Assembly (NCBI RefSeq): GCF_000619945.1
Contig: NZ_JHVC01000003.1
Location: 248,001-312,000 of the forward strand
Reading direction: 5' to 3'
From: Clostridium lundense DSM 17049
GTDB taxonomy: Bacteria > Bacillota > Clostridia > Clostridiales > Clostridiaceae
DNA length: 64,000 nt
A program made the position numbers and the translations under genes. The stretch's first letter is position 1, and each line of letters starts with the position of its first letter. This document shows positions 25,782 to 34,095 of this stretch, in pieces. The notes beneath the pieces were generated by a model. That model saw nothing but the letters and a program-made list of their open reading frames with translations, was not told the origin of the DNA and did not search any database.

Positions 25782-26483
25782 TTACAAATTATCCACCTTG
25801 TATCCTACTCCCCAAACAGTTTTAATATATTTAGGCTCTCTTGGATTACTTTCAATTTTTTCACGTAGTTTTCTTATATGCACCATAACCGTATTATCAG
25901 ATTTGAAAAATTCCTCTTTCCAAACTCTTTCATATATTTTTTCTATACTAAATACGATGCCTTTATTTCTTCCTAATAATTCTAATATATCAAATTCCCT
26001 TGGAGTTAACTTCACTTCCCTATCCCCTACAGTAACTTCATGTGTATCTGCATTTATTATAAGTTCATCTATTTCTATAATATTTTCATTTTTCATGGTC
26101 ATAGGTACATTAAACTTTTTATATCTTCTTAACTGAGATTTTACCCTAGCTATTAATTCTAATGGATTAAATGGCTTAGTTACATAATCATCCGCCCCTG
26201 CAGTAAGTCCCCAAATTTTGTCCATATCTTGAGTTTTAGCCGACAACATGATTATAGGCATATTTTTCTCTTCTCTTATTTTCATACAAGCTTCTATACC
26301 ATCCATTTTAGGCATCATTATATCTAAAATTATTAAATCTACCTTTTCCTTTTCTAATACATTAAGTGCTTCTTCTCCATTTTCAGCTTTCAACACCTTA
26401 TATCCTTCGTTTCCCAGATATATTCCTATTAGATCCCTAATCTCTTTTTCATCATCTACAATTATAATAGTTTCTTTATCCAT
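25782..26483 (-). CDS. OmpR-family response regulator
   Basis: The start at ATG 26483 (MDKETIIIVDDEKE) is chosen because of AGGGAGGATGAT upstream; a 14-codon longer frame to 26525 has no ribosome site. The 233-residue protein has a receiver domain (phospho-acceptor Asp in LIILDIMMPKMDG, Lys in VTKPFNP) and a winged-helix C-terminal domain (LTPREFDILELL, MVHIRKLREKI, KTVWGVGYK). It is the partner of the downstream kinase. Confidence 0.93.
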   Translation of the reverse strand: MDKETIIIVDDEKEIRDLIGIYLGNEGYKVLKAENGEEALNVLEKEKVDLIILDIMMPKMDGIEACMKIREEKNMPIIMLSAKTQDMDKIWGLTAGADDYVTKPFNPLELIARVKSQLRRYKKFNVPMTMKNENIIEIDELIINADTHEVTVGDREVKLTPREFDILELLGRNKGIVFSIEKIYERVWKEEFFKSDNTVMVHIRKLREKIESNPREPKYIKTVWGVGYKVDNL

Positions 26484-26629
26484 AAATATCATCCTCCCTA
26501 TTAACATTGTACCAAATCTGTCCACTACATATTAACATAAACACATTATAAAATAGTTATTTATATTCTTAATAATTTCTTAATTTTATAAATCTTTTTC
26601 AAAAATTTATTTCGTAATCTTTTTATATA

Positions 26630-26658
26630 TTGACAATATTTAAAACAACGTATATACT
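26630..26658 (+). promoter_or_regulatory. Consensus promoter of the GntR-ABC operon
   Basis: TTGACA (26630-26635), a 17-bp spacer and TATACT (26653-26658). The -10 box lies inside the left half of the operator. Confidence 0.75.
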
Positions 26659-26686
26659 GTATATATACAACATGTACAGTATATAC
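26650..26686. promoter_or_regulatory. Probable GntR operator
   Basis: GTATATACTGTA (26650-26661) and TACAGTATATAC (26675-26686) are perfect 12-bp inverted arms with a 13-nt spacer. They overlap the -10 box and the presumed transcription start. YtrA-subfamily GntR repressors are known to autoregulate ABC operons through such palindromes, so repression by the next gene product is likely. Confidence 0.75.
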
Positions 26687-26716
26687 GATATATACACAAA
26701 GTAGAGGAGAATTAAA

Positions 26717-27091
26717 ATGAATATAATTATATCTAACTCTTCTGGAGAGCCAATTTATGAACAAATAGTAAAGCAAATAAAAAACTTAATACTTATAGGA
26801 GAACTTACAGAAGGCGATGCCTTACCTTCTATAAGAAACCTAGCCCAAGAGCTAAGAATAAGTGTTATTACAACTAAAAGAGCTTATGAGGAATTAGAAA
26901 AAGAAAGTTTTATAGAAACTGTCCCTGGTAAGGGTTCTTTTATAGCAAGTCAAAATAAAGAATTACTAAAAGAAAAAAGAATGAGGCTCATTGAAGAAAA
27001 ATTATCACAAGTTGTAGATGAAAGTAAACTAATAAATCTTAGCTTAAATGAACTTATAGAAATGCTAAAAATATTATATGAAGAAATTTAG
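26717..27091 (+). CDS. GntR-family regulator, YtrA subfamily
   Basis: The 124-residue protein has an N-terminal GntR winged helix (GEPIYEQIVKQIKNLI, LPSIRNLAQELRIS, AYEELEKESFIETVPGKGSF). Only a short C-terminal helix follows, the hallmark of the YtrA subfamily, which usually controls an adjacent ABC transporter. The ABC ATPase starts 12 bp after its stop. The ribosome site is gtagaggaga. Confidence 0.92.
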   Translation: MNIIISNSSGEPIYEQIVKQIKNLILIGELTEGDALPSIRNLAQELRISVITTKRAYEELEKESFIETVPGKGSFIASQNKELLKEKRMRLIEEKLSQVVDESKLINLSLNELIEMLKILYEEI

Positions 27092-27103
27092 GGGGAATGT
27101 ATT

Positions 27104-27958
27104 ATGAGTAATATATTAGAAATAAAAAATTTAAGAAAAGAATATGATGATTTTACATTAAAAGATATTAGCTTTAATTTAGAAAGAGGCTACATCATGG
27201 GATTTATAGGCCCTAATGGCGCGGGAAAAAGCACAACTATAAAACTTATAATGAATCTTATAAAAAAACAATCTGGAGAAATAAAGATCTTTGGCAAGGA
27301 CAATGTAACAGATGAAAGAGAAATTAAGCAAAAGATAGGATTTGTATATGATGAAAACTATTATTATGAAGATTTGACTATAAGTGATATAAAAAAAATA
27401 GTAGCTCCCTTTTATAAATACTGGGATGAAGCAGTTTTCAATAAGTATTTAAAACAGTTTAATTTAAATCCAGGAAAGAAAATCAAAACTCTATCTAAAG
27501 GTATGAAGATGAAGTTTTCTTTAGCTGTTGCCTTATCTCATAATGCAGATTTGATAATTATGGATGAACCCACTTCAGGACTAGATCCTGTATTTAGATG
27601 TGAAATATTAGATATATTATACGAGCTAATTCAAGATGAAAATAAAAGCGTGTTTTTTTCTACTCATATAACCACAGACTTAGAAAAAATAGCAGATTAT
27701 ATTACTTTTATTAATAATGGTGAAATAGTTTTTTCAGAAAGCAAAGATAAAATTTTAGATAAATATGCTATCATCAAAGGCTCTAAAGAACTTTTAGATA
27801 GTGACACCGAAAAAGAATTCATAAAAGTTAGAAGAAATTCATTTGGTTTTGAAGCTTTAACAGATAATGTAGATAAAATAAAAAGGCTTTTCCAAAAAGA
27901 TGTAGTTATAGATAAAGCTTCTTTAGAAGACATTATGGTTTATACTGTAAATAAATAA
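27104..27958 (+). CDS. ABC transporter ATP-binding protein (YtrB-like)
   Basis: The 284-residue ATPase shows Walker A GPNGAGKST (36-44), a signature-like LSKGMKMKFSLA, Walker B IIMDEPTSGLDP and an H-loop His in FFSTHI. It lies in the GntR operon and should energise the membrane proteins that follow. The substrate is unknown; related operons respond to cell-wall antibiotics in Bacillus. The ribosome site is agggggaatg. Confidence 0.92.
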   Translation: MSNILEIKNLRKEYDDFTLKDISFNLERGYIMGFIGPNGAGKSTTIKLIMNLIKKQSGEIKIFGKDNVTDEREIKQKIGFVYDENYYYEDLTISDIKKIVAPFYKYWDEAVFNKYLKQFNLNPGKKIKTLSKGMKMKFSLAVALSHNADLIIMDEPTSGLDPVFRCEILDILYELIQDENKSVFFSTHITTDLEKIADYITFINNGEIVFSESKDKILDKYAIIKGSKELLDSDTEKEFIKVRRNSFGFEALTDNVDKIKRLFQKDVVIDKASLEDIMVYTVNK

Positions 27959-27971
27959 AAGGGGTGTTAGT

Positions 27972-28619
27972 ATGTTAAATCTTATCTTTAAAGATATAAT
28001 AGTTCAAAAAAGAAATCTATTATTTATGTTATTGTATCTTATTATATGCATATTTGCATTTAGGAGTATGCCTAGCCAAGCAATATTATATGTAATAACT
28101 TTAACTTACATTTTCTTTTTTATTACTGGATCTTATTCCTATGATGAAAAAAATAAAAGTCATTTAATGATAAGTAGTCTTCCCATCACTAGAAAAGAAA
28201 TTATAATATCAAAGTATATTTCCATAATAATTTATAATATAGTGTCTTTATTCGTAGTATTCATATTTATCCTTTTAGCAAAACTTCTTAATCTACCTTT
28301 AACTACTGAATTCTTTACGCTAAATGACGTAATTAATATTTTTACTGTATCATTAATTTTAGGTTCTATTATGTTCCCTATATATTCAAAATTTACTGTT
28401 ACAAAGAGTAAACTCTTAACATTTATTATTTATTTTTCATTCTTTACATTCACAAGTTCCCTAAGCTCTAGTTCAAAAGAAAATACTGTAAGTATAACTG
28501 GCAGATTTTTAAAACTTATTTTTAATAACAACCTTATATTTTTAGCTATTGTATTTATAATCTATCTTTTATCTATGTATGTTTCAATAAAAATATATGA
28601 ATCCAAAGAGCTAAATTAA
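27972..28619 (+). CDS. ABC-2 family permease 1 of 3
   Basis: The 215-residue, very hydrophobic protein has about six transmembrane segments. It begins MLNLIFKDIIVQKRNLLF and contains LMISSLPITRKEIIISKYIS, a motif shared with the next two genes. It resembles the ABC-2 membrane subfamily found with YtrB-like ATPases. The gap to the ATPase is 13 bp. Confidence 0.82.
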   Translation: MLNLIFKDIIVQKRNLLFMLLYLIICIFAFRSMPSQAILYVITLTYIFFFITGSYSYDEKNKSHLMISSLPITRKEIIISKYISIIIYNIVSLFVVFIFILLAKLLNLPLTTEFFTLNDVINIFTVSLILGSIMFPIYSKFTVTKSKLLTFIIYFSFFTFTSSLSSSSKENTVSITGRFLKLIFNNNLIFLAIVFIIYLLSMYVSIKIYESKELN

Positions 28620-28642
28620 AAATATAAGGAAAGAGTGATTGT

Positions 28643-29251
28643 ATGTTTAACTTAATTTTAAAAGACTTTTATCTTCAAGTTCATTTAACTTTCATTTTAG
28701 TCTTGCTATCCTTCCCGTTTCGAAATATTAATAGTAATTATATTGCATTTTCAGTGCTTATAATGCTTTTTAGTTTTGCAGCTACTATGGAATTTAATGA
28801 TAGAGAAAATAAAAATAACTCTTTAGTTATATTGAGAAGTTTACCCATTGATAAAAATATAGTAATACTATCAAAATACCTATCCAGTTGTTTCATGTAT
28901 TGCATATATGTTGTTATATTCCAATTTTATAATTTCTTGGGTTCAAATATTTATTCTAATATAATTATCAATCCTAAGTTAATATTTATAAATTTACTAT
29001 TATTTATTGTATTGATTTCTGCTTATTATCCAATTAGCTTTATTAATAATAAAATATTAAACTCCTCTGTAAAGGTTGCATTTTGGCTTTTTATAATGTT
29101 TCTTTTTAATCTGTGGAGTAAAATACGGTATTTGATAAATTATTTATTTAATCTAAATCTTAAAAATATCCTTACTTTTACTATAATAACATTTAGGATA
29201 TTTATTACTTCCTTTTTCATATCCAAGTTTATTTTAAATAAAGACTTTTAA
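28643..29251 (+). CDS. ABC-2 family permease 2 of 3
   Basis: The 202-residue protein begins MFNLILKDFYLQ and contains LVILRSLPIDKNIVILSKYLS. It has about six transmembrane segments. It is a paralogue of both neighbours, so the operon appears to have grown by tandem duplication. The ribosome site is aaagagtga. Confidence 0.8.
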   Translation: MFNLILKDFYLQVHLTFILVLLSFPFRNINSNYIAFSVLIMLFSFAATMEFNDRENKNNSLVILRSLPIDKNIVILSKYLSSCFMYCIYVVIFQFYNFLGSNIYSNIIINPKLIFINLLLFIVLISAYYPISFINNKILNSSVKVAFWLFIMFLFNLWSKIRYLINYLFNLNLKNILTFTIITFRIFITSFFISKFILNKDF

Positions 29252-29266
29252 GTAAAGGGTGATTGT

Positions 29267-29932
29267 ATGTTTAATTTAATTTTAAAAGACTTCTTACTTC
29301 AAAAGAAAATAACCTTATTTACCATAGCCTACGCATTAGTTTTCAACTTAACATGTTATCTTAGTTCATCTAATTTAGATAAACTAGAAATTCTCCCTAT
29401 TTTCGGTATTGTGTTTTTTACCTACTTATCTATATTTTATATGATAGGTATAGAAGAAAGAAATAAGTCTTTAGTGATAATAAATAGTTTACCTTTAGAA
29501 AGATCACAAATAGTTATTTCCAAATATATTTCTTTAATATTTTTTACTATTGTAAATGCACTAACATTATATTTACCAACTTTTATTTTCGGGATAATAT
29601 TTAGAAATAATCAAATATATTCATTAAATTATAGTATTTTAACAGTATTTATTGCTCTACTTCTCATATTATTTTCCATATATTATCCACTATATTTTAA
29701 ATACGGGTACAATTCTATGAGAGTTTTTTCTTTTATTTTTTATATTTTAATGTTTAGTATACCTGGCTTTTTGCAGAAACTGATGAAAAATAGTAATATA
29801 TTTCATAAATTTGTTCAATATACTTTAACAAATCCTCAAAAAACACTATTAATATTATTTACACTTGCTTTAAGCATTTTCATTATTTCTTTATATTTTT
29901 CTATAGCCATATACAAAAACAAAGACCTTTAA
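29267..29932 (+). CDS. ABC-2 family permease 3 of 3
   Basis: The 221-residue protein begins MFNLILKDFLLQKK and contains LVIINSLPLERSQIVISKYIS. The DNA around its start (gtgattgtatgtttaatttaattttaaaagactt in outline) is nearly the same as that of the preceding permease, which supports recent duplication. About six transmembrane segments. It ends the operon. Confidence 0.8.
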   Translation: MFNLILKDFLLQKKITLFTIAYALVFNLTCYLSSSNLDKLEILPIFGIVFFTYLSIFYMIGIEERNKSLVIINSLPLERSQIVISKYISLIFFTIVNALTLYLPTFIFGIIFRNNQIYSLNYSILTVFIALLLILFSIYYPLYFKYGYNSMRVFSFIFYILMFSIPGFLQKLMKNSNIFHKFVQYTLTNPQKTLLILFTLALSIFIISLYFSIAIYKNKDL

Positions 29933-29962
29933 AAAAACTCAGGTTTCATACCTGAGCTTTTT
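29931..29962. terminator. Bidirectional terminator
   Basis: The stem actcaggt/acctgagc has seven A residues before it and six T residues after it. It lies between the permease operon and the convergent pseudo-receiver gene. Confidence 0.9.
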
Positions 29963-29964
29963 TA

Positions 29965-30795
29965 TTATTCCTCTTCTTCTAATTTTTCTTTTAATAATTC
30001 TTCACCTTTATTTATCAATTCTTCTTTTTCCTCTCCATCCTCTGGAAAGGTTACTAAAGCTTGTTCAATAAAATAGTCTTTTAATCTTACATCTACTAAT
30101 TTTAACTCTTCGTATGCATTTTTTATCTTTTCCTTAATTTCTTCCCCTTCTTGTTTACTACACTTAGGTACTATTCCTATAAAAGTAGTAAATCCAAGCT
30201 TAGCAAATAATTCTGTTTTATCAAATATCTTTTCCATCTCTCTATAAAACAAATCATTCAGTATTAAATATTCTTCATTGACCTTAATTTTTTCTTTTTC
30301 TTTAGATTTGACAAATGACATTATTAAAATAGATATTTCATAATTTTCTTCTTTAGCTGTTATAATTTCTTGTTCTAAATAATCTCTGAAATCAATATAT
30401 ATAGTCTCTTCTGATCCTCCCCATTTGCCACCACTTTTTATACATCTTACTACCCTATTTATTAACATATTACTATCGTAGGGTTTTAATATATAATCAG
30501 TAGCTCCTTTTTTTATTGATTTTACAAAAGTTTTTCTAGTATTTTCAGAAGTAACTACCATTATAGGTACATCAATATTTTTCTCTTTGATTTTTTCTAT
30601 AACATGTAACCCATCTTCTCCATAAAGATTAATTTCTAAGATTATTAACCCTATAGAATCTTTATTTTCATAAAACCTATTGAAAAAATCAAAGGAAGTG
30701 CAGGTCTCAATAACTTCTATCCCCTTCTGTGATAAAAGTTCCTTTAACCTATATCTAGAGTATGCCAAATTCTCCAAAATAATAACTTTCTCCAT
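29965..30795 (-). CDS. Pseudo-receiver protein with degenerate GGDEF-like domain
   Basis: The 276-residue protein has an N-terminal receiver fold in which the phospho-acceptor position is Glu54 (LIILEINLYGEDG, normally LIILDINLPG.DG). The acidic pocket is also reduced (ILENLAYS). Thr82 and Lys104 are kept (VVTSEN, ILKPYDS). The C-terminal half looks like a GGDEF-type cyclase fold whose active site reads KLGFTTFIGIVP where GGDEF is expected, so cyclase activity is unlikely. It probably acts by protein or nucleotide binding, possibly in a permanently active-like state because Glu can mimic phospho-Asp. There is no adjacent kinase. Confidence 0.78.
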   Translation of the reverse strand: MEKVIILENLAYSRYRLKELLSQKGIEVIETCTSFDFFNRFYENKDSIGLIILEINLYGEDGLHVIEKIKEKNIDVPIMVVTSENTRKTFVKSIKKGATDYILKPYDSNMLINRVVRCIKSGGKWGGSEETIYIDFRDYLEQEIITAKEENYEISILIMSFVKSKEKEKIKVNEEYLILNDLFYREMEKIFDKTELFAKLGFTTFIGIVPKCSKQEGEEIKEKIKNAYEELKLVDVRLKDYFIEQALVTFPEDGEEKEELINKGEELLKEKLEEEE

Positions 30796-30934
30796 AACAT
30801 ATCACTCTCAATTATTTTAATATTTTTTTTAACTATATTATAATCGTTATTAATTTCCAAATCTTTATGAGGTTTATCCTGAAAAGTTAATCAATTTTTT
30901 ATTTGGAGAATTTTTTTATTATAAAATTTTATTT

Positions 30935-31681
30935 TTATAGCATTCCACCATCTACAGTTATAACTTGCCCTGTTATATATTTAGATTTATCACTAGCTAA
31001 AAATACTACAGTATTACCAATATCCTCACATTCACCAAATTTACAGAGAGGTATGTCTTCCTGTAATTCACTTACTTCTTCTTCAGATAGCCAACTATTC
31101 ATTTCTGTATCTATTACCCCAGGTGAAATAGCATTTACTCTTATATTGGAGGGTCCTAGTTCCTTAGCCAAAGCTTTAGTAAATGAATTAATTCCTCCCT
31201 TTGAAGCAGAATATATAACTTCACATGAAGCTCCTACATTCCCCCACATAGAAGAAATATTAATTATACTTCCCCCATTTTTAGAAAGCATATGAGGTAC
31301 CAAGCTATGGCAACAATTAAATACTCCTTTTAAATTAGTATTCATTATGTAATCCCACTCTTCTTCCTTAGCATCTATAAAAAGCCCTACTTTAGAAACA
31401 CCAGCATTATTTACTAAAATATCTATTTTGCCAAACTCTTTAATTATTTCTTCTATCATAGCTTTACATTCAAAATAAGAGCTTACATCTGCTTTAAAGG
31501 CTTTTGCATATCCTATTTCATTTAAAGCATTTAAAGTTTTTTCTGCTTCCACTTCATTTTTTCTATAATTTATAACCACAGAGCATCCTGCTTTAACCAA
31601 TTCTAAAGCTATTCCTCTGCCGATACCTCTTGACCCTCCAGTTACCAAAGCAACTTTTCCAGTTAATAATCCCATATTCAT
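30935..31681 (-). CDS. Short-chain dehydrogenase/reductase (FabG-like)
   Basis: The 248-residue protein has the cofactor motif TGGSRGIG (14-21), NNAG (about 90), the Ser in NISSMWG and the YSASKGG catalytic Tyr and Lys. The C terminus ITGQVITVDGGML is classical. These residues suggest an NAD(P)H-dependent 3-oxoacyl or related ketoreductase. It stands alone, outside any fatty-acid gene cluster, so the substrate is open. The ribosome site is gggagtg. Confidence 0.9.
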   Translation of the reverse strand: MNMGLLTGKVALVTGGSRGIGRGIALELVKAGCSVVINYRKNEVEAEKTLNALNEIGYAKAFKADVSSYFECKAMIEEIIKEFGKIDILVNNAGVSKVGLFIDAKEEEWDYIMNTNLKGVFNCCHSLVPHMLSKNGGSIINISSMWGNVGASCEVIYSASKGGINSFTKALAKELGPSNIRVNAISPGVIDTEMNSWLSEEEVSELQEDIPLCKFGECEDIGNTVVFLASDKSKYITGQVITVDGGML

Positions 31682-31830
31682 ATATATGCACTCCCATTTC
31701 TATAATTAATTAATATTGCATAATATTTAACTTAGATAGCAATGATAATTATATATTATTTTATAACTTTTTTAAACTAAGGAAGTTATGATATCACAAT
31801 GCAATTCTTATTAATTTCTAATTAATAAAC

Positions 31831-31884
31831 TTGACTTTTAATCTAATACTATGTTATTATATTATTAACAAATAATTATTATTG
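31831..31884 (+). promoter_or_regulatory. tpx promoter with PerR-like inverted repeat
   Basis: TTGACT (31831-31836), an 18-bp spacer and TATTAT (31855-31860) form a plausible promoter. Just downstream, ATAATTATTAT (31872-31882) matches the centre of a PerR box, but in A/T-rich DNA this is weak evidence. Confidence 0.4.
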
Positions 31885-31915
31885 ATTAATACAAATTACA
31901 AGGAGGATTCAGATA

Positions 31916-32410
31916 ATGATAGTTAAGTTTCAAAATAATCCAGTAACATTAGTAGGTAATAAAATAAATATTGGAGATGACGCTCCAGATTTTAAAGCTA
32001 TAGATAACAATTTAAAAGAAGTATCCTTAAAAGATACTAATGGAGTAAGAATAGTACTTACAGTTCCATCTATTGATACACCTGTATGCGATTTAGAAGT
32101 AAGAACTTTTAACAACAAAGCTACATCAATAGACGGAGTATATATATATACTATATCCATGGATTTACCCTTTGCACAAAGCAGATGGTGTGGCGTTCAT
32201 GGAGTAAACAATGTAACTACTCTTTCTGATTATAAGGATAGATTAGTAGGCAAAAATTATGGAACTTATATAGAAGAATTAGGATTGCTCACCAGAGCTG
32301 CTTTTGTTATAGATAGTAATAACAAAATAGTATATGTAGAATATTTAGAAGAAATTACTGATCAACCTAATTTTGAGGCTATTCTTAAAGCAGCAAGCGA
32401 AGCTAAATAA
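31916..32410 (+). CDS. tpx: Thiol peroxidase Tpx
   Basis: The 164-residue protein matches the atypical 2-Cys Tpx family. The peroxidatic Cys58 is in SIDTPVCDLEVRTF and the resolving Cys92 in FAQSRWCGVHG. It reduces peroxides with thioredoxin as donor. A caaggagga ribosome site precedes the ATG. It is monocistronic and complements the 1-Cys peroxiredoxin at 11.7 kb. Confidence 0.95.
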   Translation: MIVKFQNNPVTLVGNKINIGDDAPDFKAIDNNLKEVSLKDTNGVRIVLTVPSIDTPVCDLEVRTFNNKATSIDGVYIYTISMDLPFAQSRWCGVHGVNNVTTLSDYKDRLVGKNYGTYIEELGLLTRAAFVIDSNNKIVYVEYLEEITDQPNFEAILKAASEAK

Positions 32411-32414
32411 ACTA

Positions 32415-32455
32415 AGAAGAGCCTTCACCATAACGTGAAGACTCTCTTTTTTTTA
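32415..32455. terminator. Intrinsic terminator of tpx
   Basis: The arms agagccttcac/gtgaagactct form a stem with one mismatch, followed by eight T residues. Confidence 0.85.
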
Positions 32456-32457
32456 TA

Positions 32458-32739
32458 TTATGCATTCTCATCATACGACTGGCTTATATCGTCTCTTTTT
32501 ACTATAGGCATATTCTCCAAATTATTGTATCCATCACTAACAGGAAGACTATTTAAAAATTCTTCCCCTAATTGAGCTACTTCTTCAGAAATTCCTTTCA
32601 TAGCTCCTTGTTTAGATAAAATCATTGCTTCTTCCCTTGTAATTACTTCTCCATCCTCCAATTTATACCCTGATATCGCTCCCAATTCATCCCTAACTAC
32701 TCCCACAATAGTGTGAGCAAAAGTTTGATCTATATACAT
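32458..32739 (-). CDS. DUF3892 family protein
   Basis: The 93-residue protein resembles DUF3892: an opening ATIVGVVRDE-like stretch (HTIVGVVRDELGAISGYKL), then EVITREEAMILSKQGAMKG, EFLNSLPVSDGYNNLENMP. The family is common in clostridia and bacilli and its function is unknown. A strong aaggagga site precedes the ATG at 32739. Confidence 0.82.
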   Translation of the reverse strand: MYIDQTFAHTIVGVVRDELGAISGYKLEDGEVITREEAMILSKQGAMKGISEEVAQLGEEFLNSLPVSDGYNNLENMPIVKRDDISQSYDENA

Positions 32740-32900
32740 AAAAACTCCTCCTTAATTTAGATTAATTTTTTATCCATATGTTTTACATAAAACGCACATA
32801 TATAGTATCTCCTAGTAGTAAAAAAAATATAAATATTTAAAGTAATATAAAAATAGCACGAAAATCTAACAATAAGGGTTTATTATTGGGTGATATTTTA

Positions 32901-34010
32901 ATGATAGATAATTTTGAACAACTTTTAAAAAATAAGAAGGTTATAAGTAAAGATGATGTATTAAAAATAAAAAAATATATTGAAATTAAATTTAAAAATT
33001 CTTCTAGTAAGGAGCAAGCTTCTGTTTTGTCTTCTACTATAAATGATGTAATCATCAACTCATTAAAAGGCATAAAAAACGAATTAAAAAATGAATTAAG
33101 AATAGACATTTTAAAAAATACATTTCTTATTAACAAAAATGTTATATATTTTTATGATGTGTTCTTAGTAATTATTTCTACTAATTTCAAAGACAAGATA
33201 TCTATAGAAGAAATTCTCCAATGGATAAACTTTTCTATAGATAAAACAATAACCGAAGTAGAATTAAAAATCTATCTAGGAATAGATGTAGCTGATATCA
33301 CTGAAAAAGCATTAGCTGAATCTGTTTCAGCTGAATCCACTGCAATTGAAGAAACTTCAGCAACAGAAATTATTAATATAAATAACCCTACAGAGAAAAG
33401 AATACAGTTCAATAATACTAAATTATATAAAATTATAGGATTATCAGCCTTAATTTTTTTAATAACAGGATATAGTTACAAAAAAATAAATTATTTCAAT
33501 TCAACTTTAAATAAAAAGAATATAAAGGTAGAGAGCAATAAAGAAATATCTTTAGAAGAACTTAACACTTATCCTGGCATACCTGAATATTTTAGGTATA
33601 GAGAGATAAAAAAAGATAATTTAAAGAATTTTTTAAAAGAAAAAAACTCTCTTTTAATGGAAGAACCTTATTTCTCAACTATTTTAAAAACTTCAAAAGA
33701 ATTTAACCTAAATCCACTAATTTTATTTTCTATAACTGGACAAGAACAAAATTTTGTACCTAAATCTGAAAAAAACGCTAAAAAGATAGCTAATAATCCT
33801 TTTAACGTATTTCATAGTTGGTATGAATATAATACAAACATAAGCGATTCTTCGCGGATAGCTGCACGAACTGTGCTAAATTTATGTAAAGATCGTCCTC
33901 CGAAGGAAGATCCTTTTAAATGGATAAACAAGAAATATGCAGAAGATAAAAATTGGTGGAAAGGCGTAAAAGGCATCTACCAAAAATTAGATATGATTGT
34001 TAAAGGTTAA
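32901..34010 (+). CDS. Membrane-anchored glucosaminidase/lysozyme-like wall hydrolase
   Basis: The start is taken as ATG 32901 (MIDNFEQLLKNKK) because gggtgat lies at the right distance; the frame also opens with a TTG at 32886. The roughly 369-residue protein has a soluble N-terminal region of about 170 residues, one transmembrane segment (about 176-193) and a C-terminal glucosaminidase-like domain. That domain has the probable catalytic Glu in SITGQEQNF (about 281) and NPFNVFHSWYEY. The orientation would place a large N-terminal domain inside the cell and the hydrolase outside. Confidence 0.72.
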   Translation: MIDNFEQLLKNKKVISKDDVLKIKKYIEIKFKNSSSKEQASVLSSTINDVIINSLKGIKNELKNELRIDILKNTFLINKNVIYFYDVFLVIISTNFKDKISIEEILQWINFSIDKTITEVELKIYLGIDVADITEKALAESVSAESTAIEETSATEIININNPTEKRIQFNNTKLYKIIGLSALIFLITGYSYKKINYFNSTLNKKNIKVESNKEISLEELNTYPGIPEYFRYREIKKDNLKNFLKEKNSLLMEEPYFSTILKTSKEFNLNPLILFSITGQEQNFVPKSEKNAKKIANNPFNVFHSWYEYNTNISDSSRIAARTVLNLCKDRPPKEDPFKWINKKYAEDKNWWKGVKGIYQKLDMIVKG

Positions 34011-34052
34011 GAGTTATAGTATATTTTCATAAAATCACTATAACTCTTTTAT
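34008..34052. terminator. Intrinsic terminator
   Basis: The stem aagagttatagt/actataactctt overlaps the stop of the wall hydrolase and is followed by TTTT. It separates convergent genes. Confidence 0.75.
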
Positions 34053-34095
34053 TCACTAAATATATTATAAACATTTTCCCAGCTAACATAAAACT

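Noticed and set aside
26561..26776. Minus-strand frame of 71 codons opposite the GntR promoter
   Set aside because: It covers the promoter and operator and has no ribosome site.
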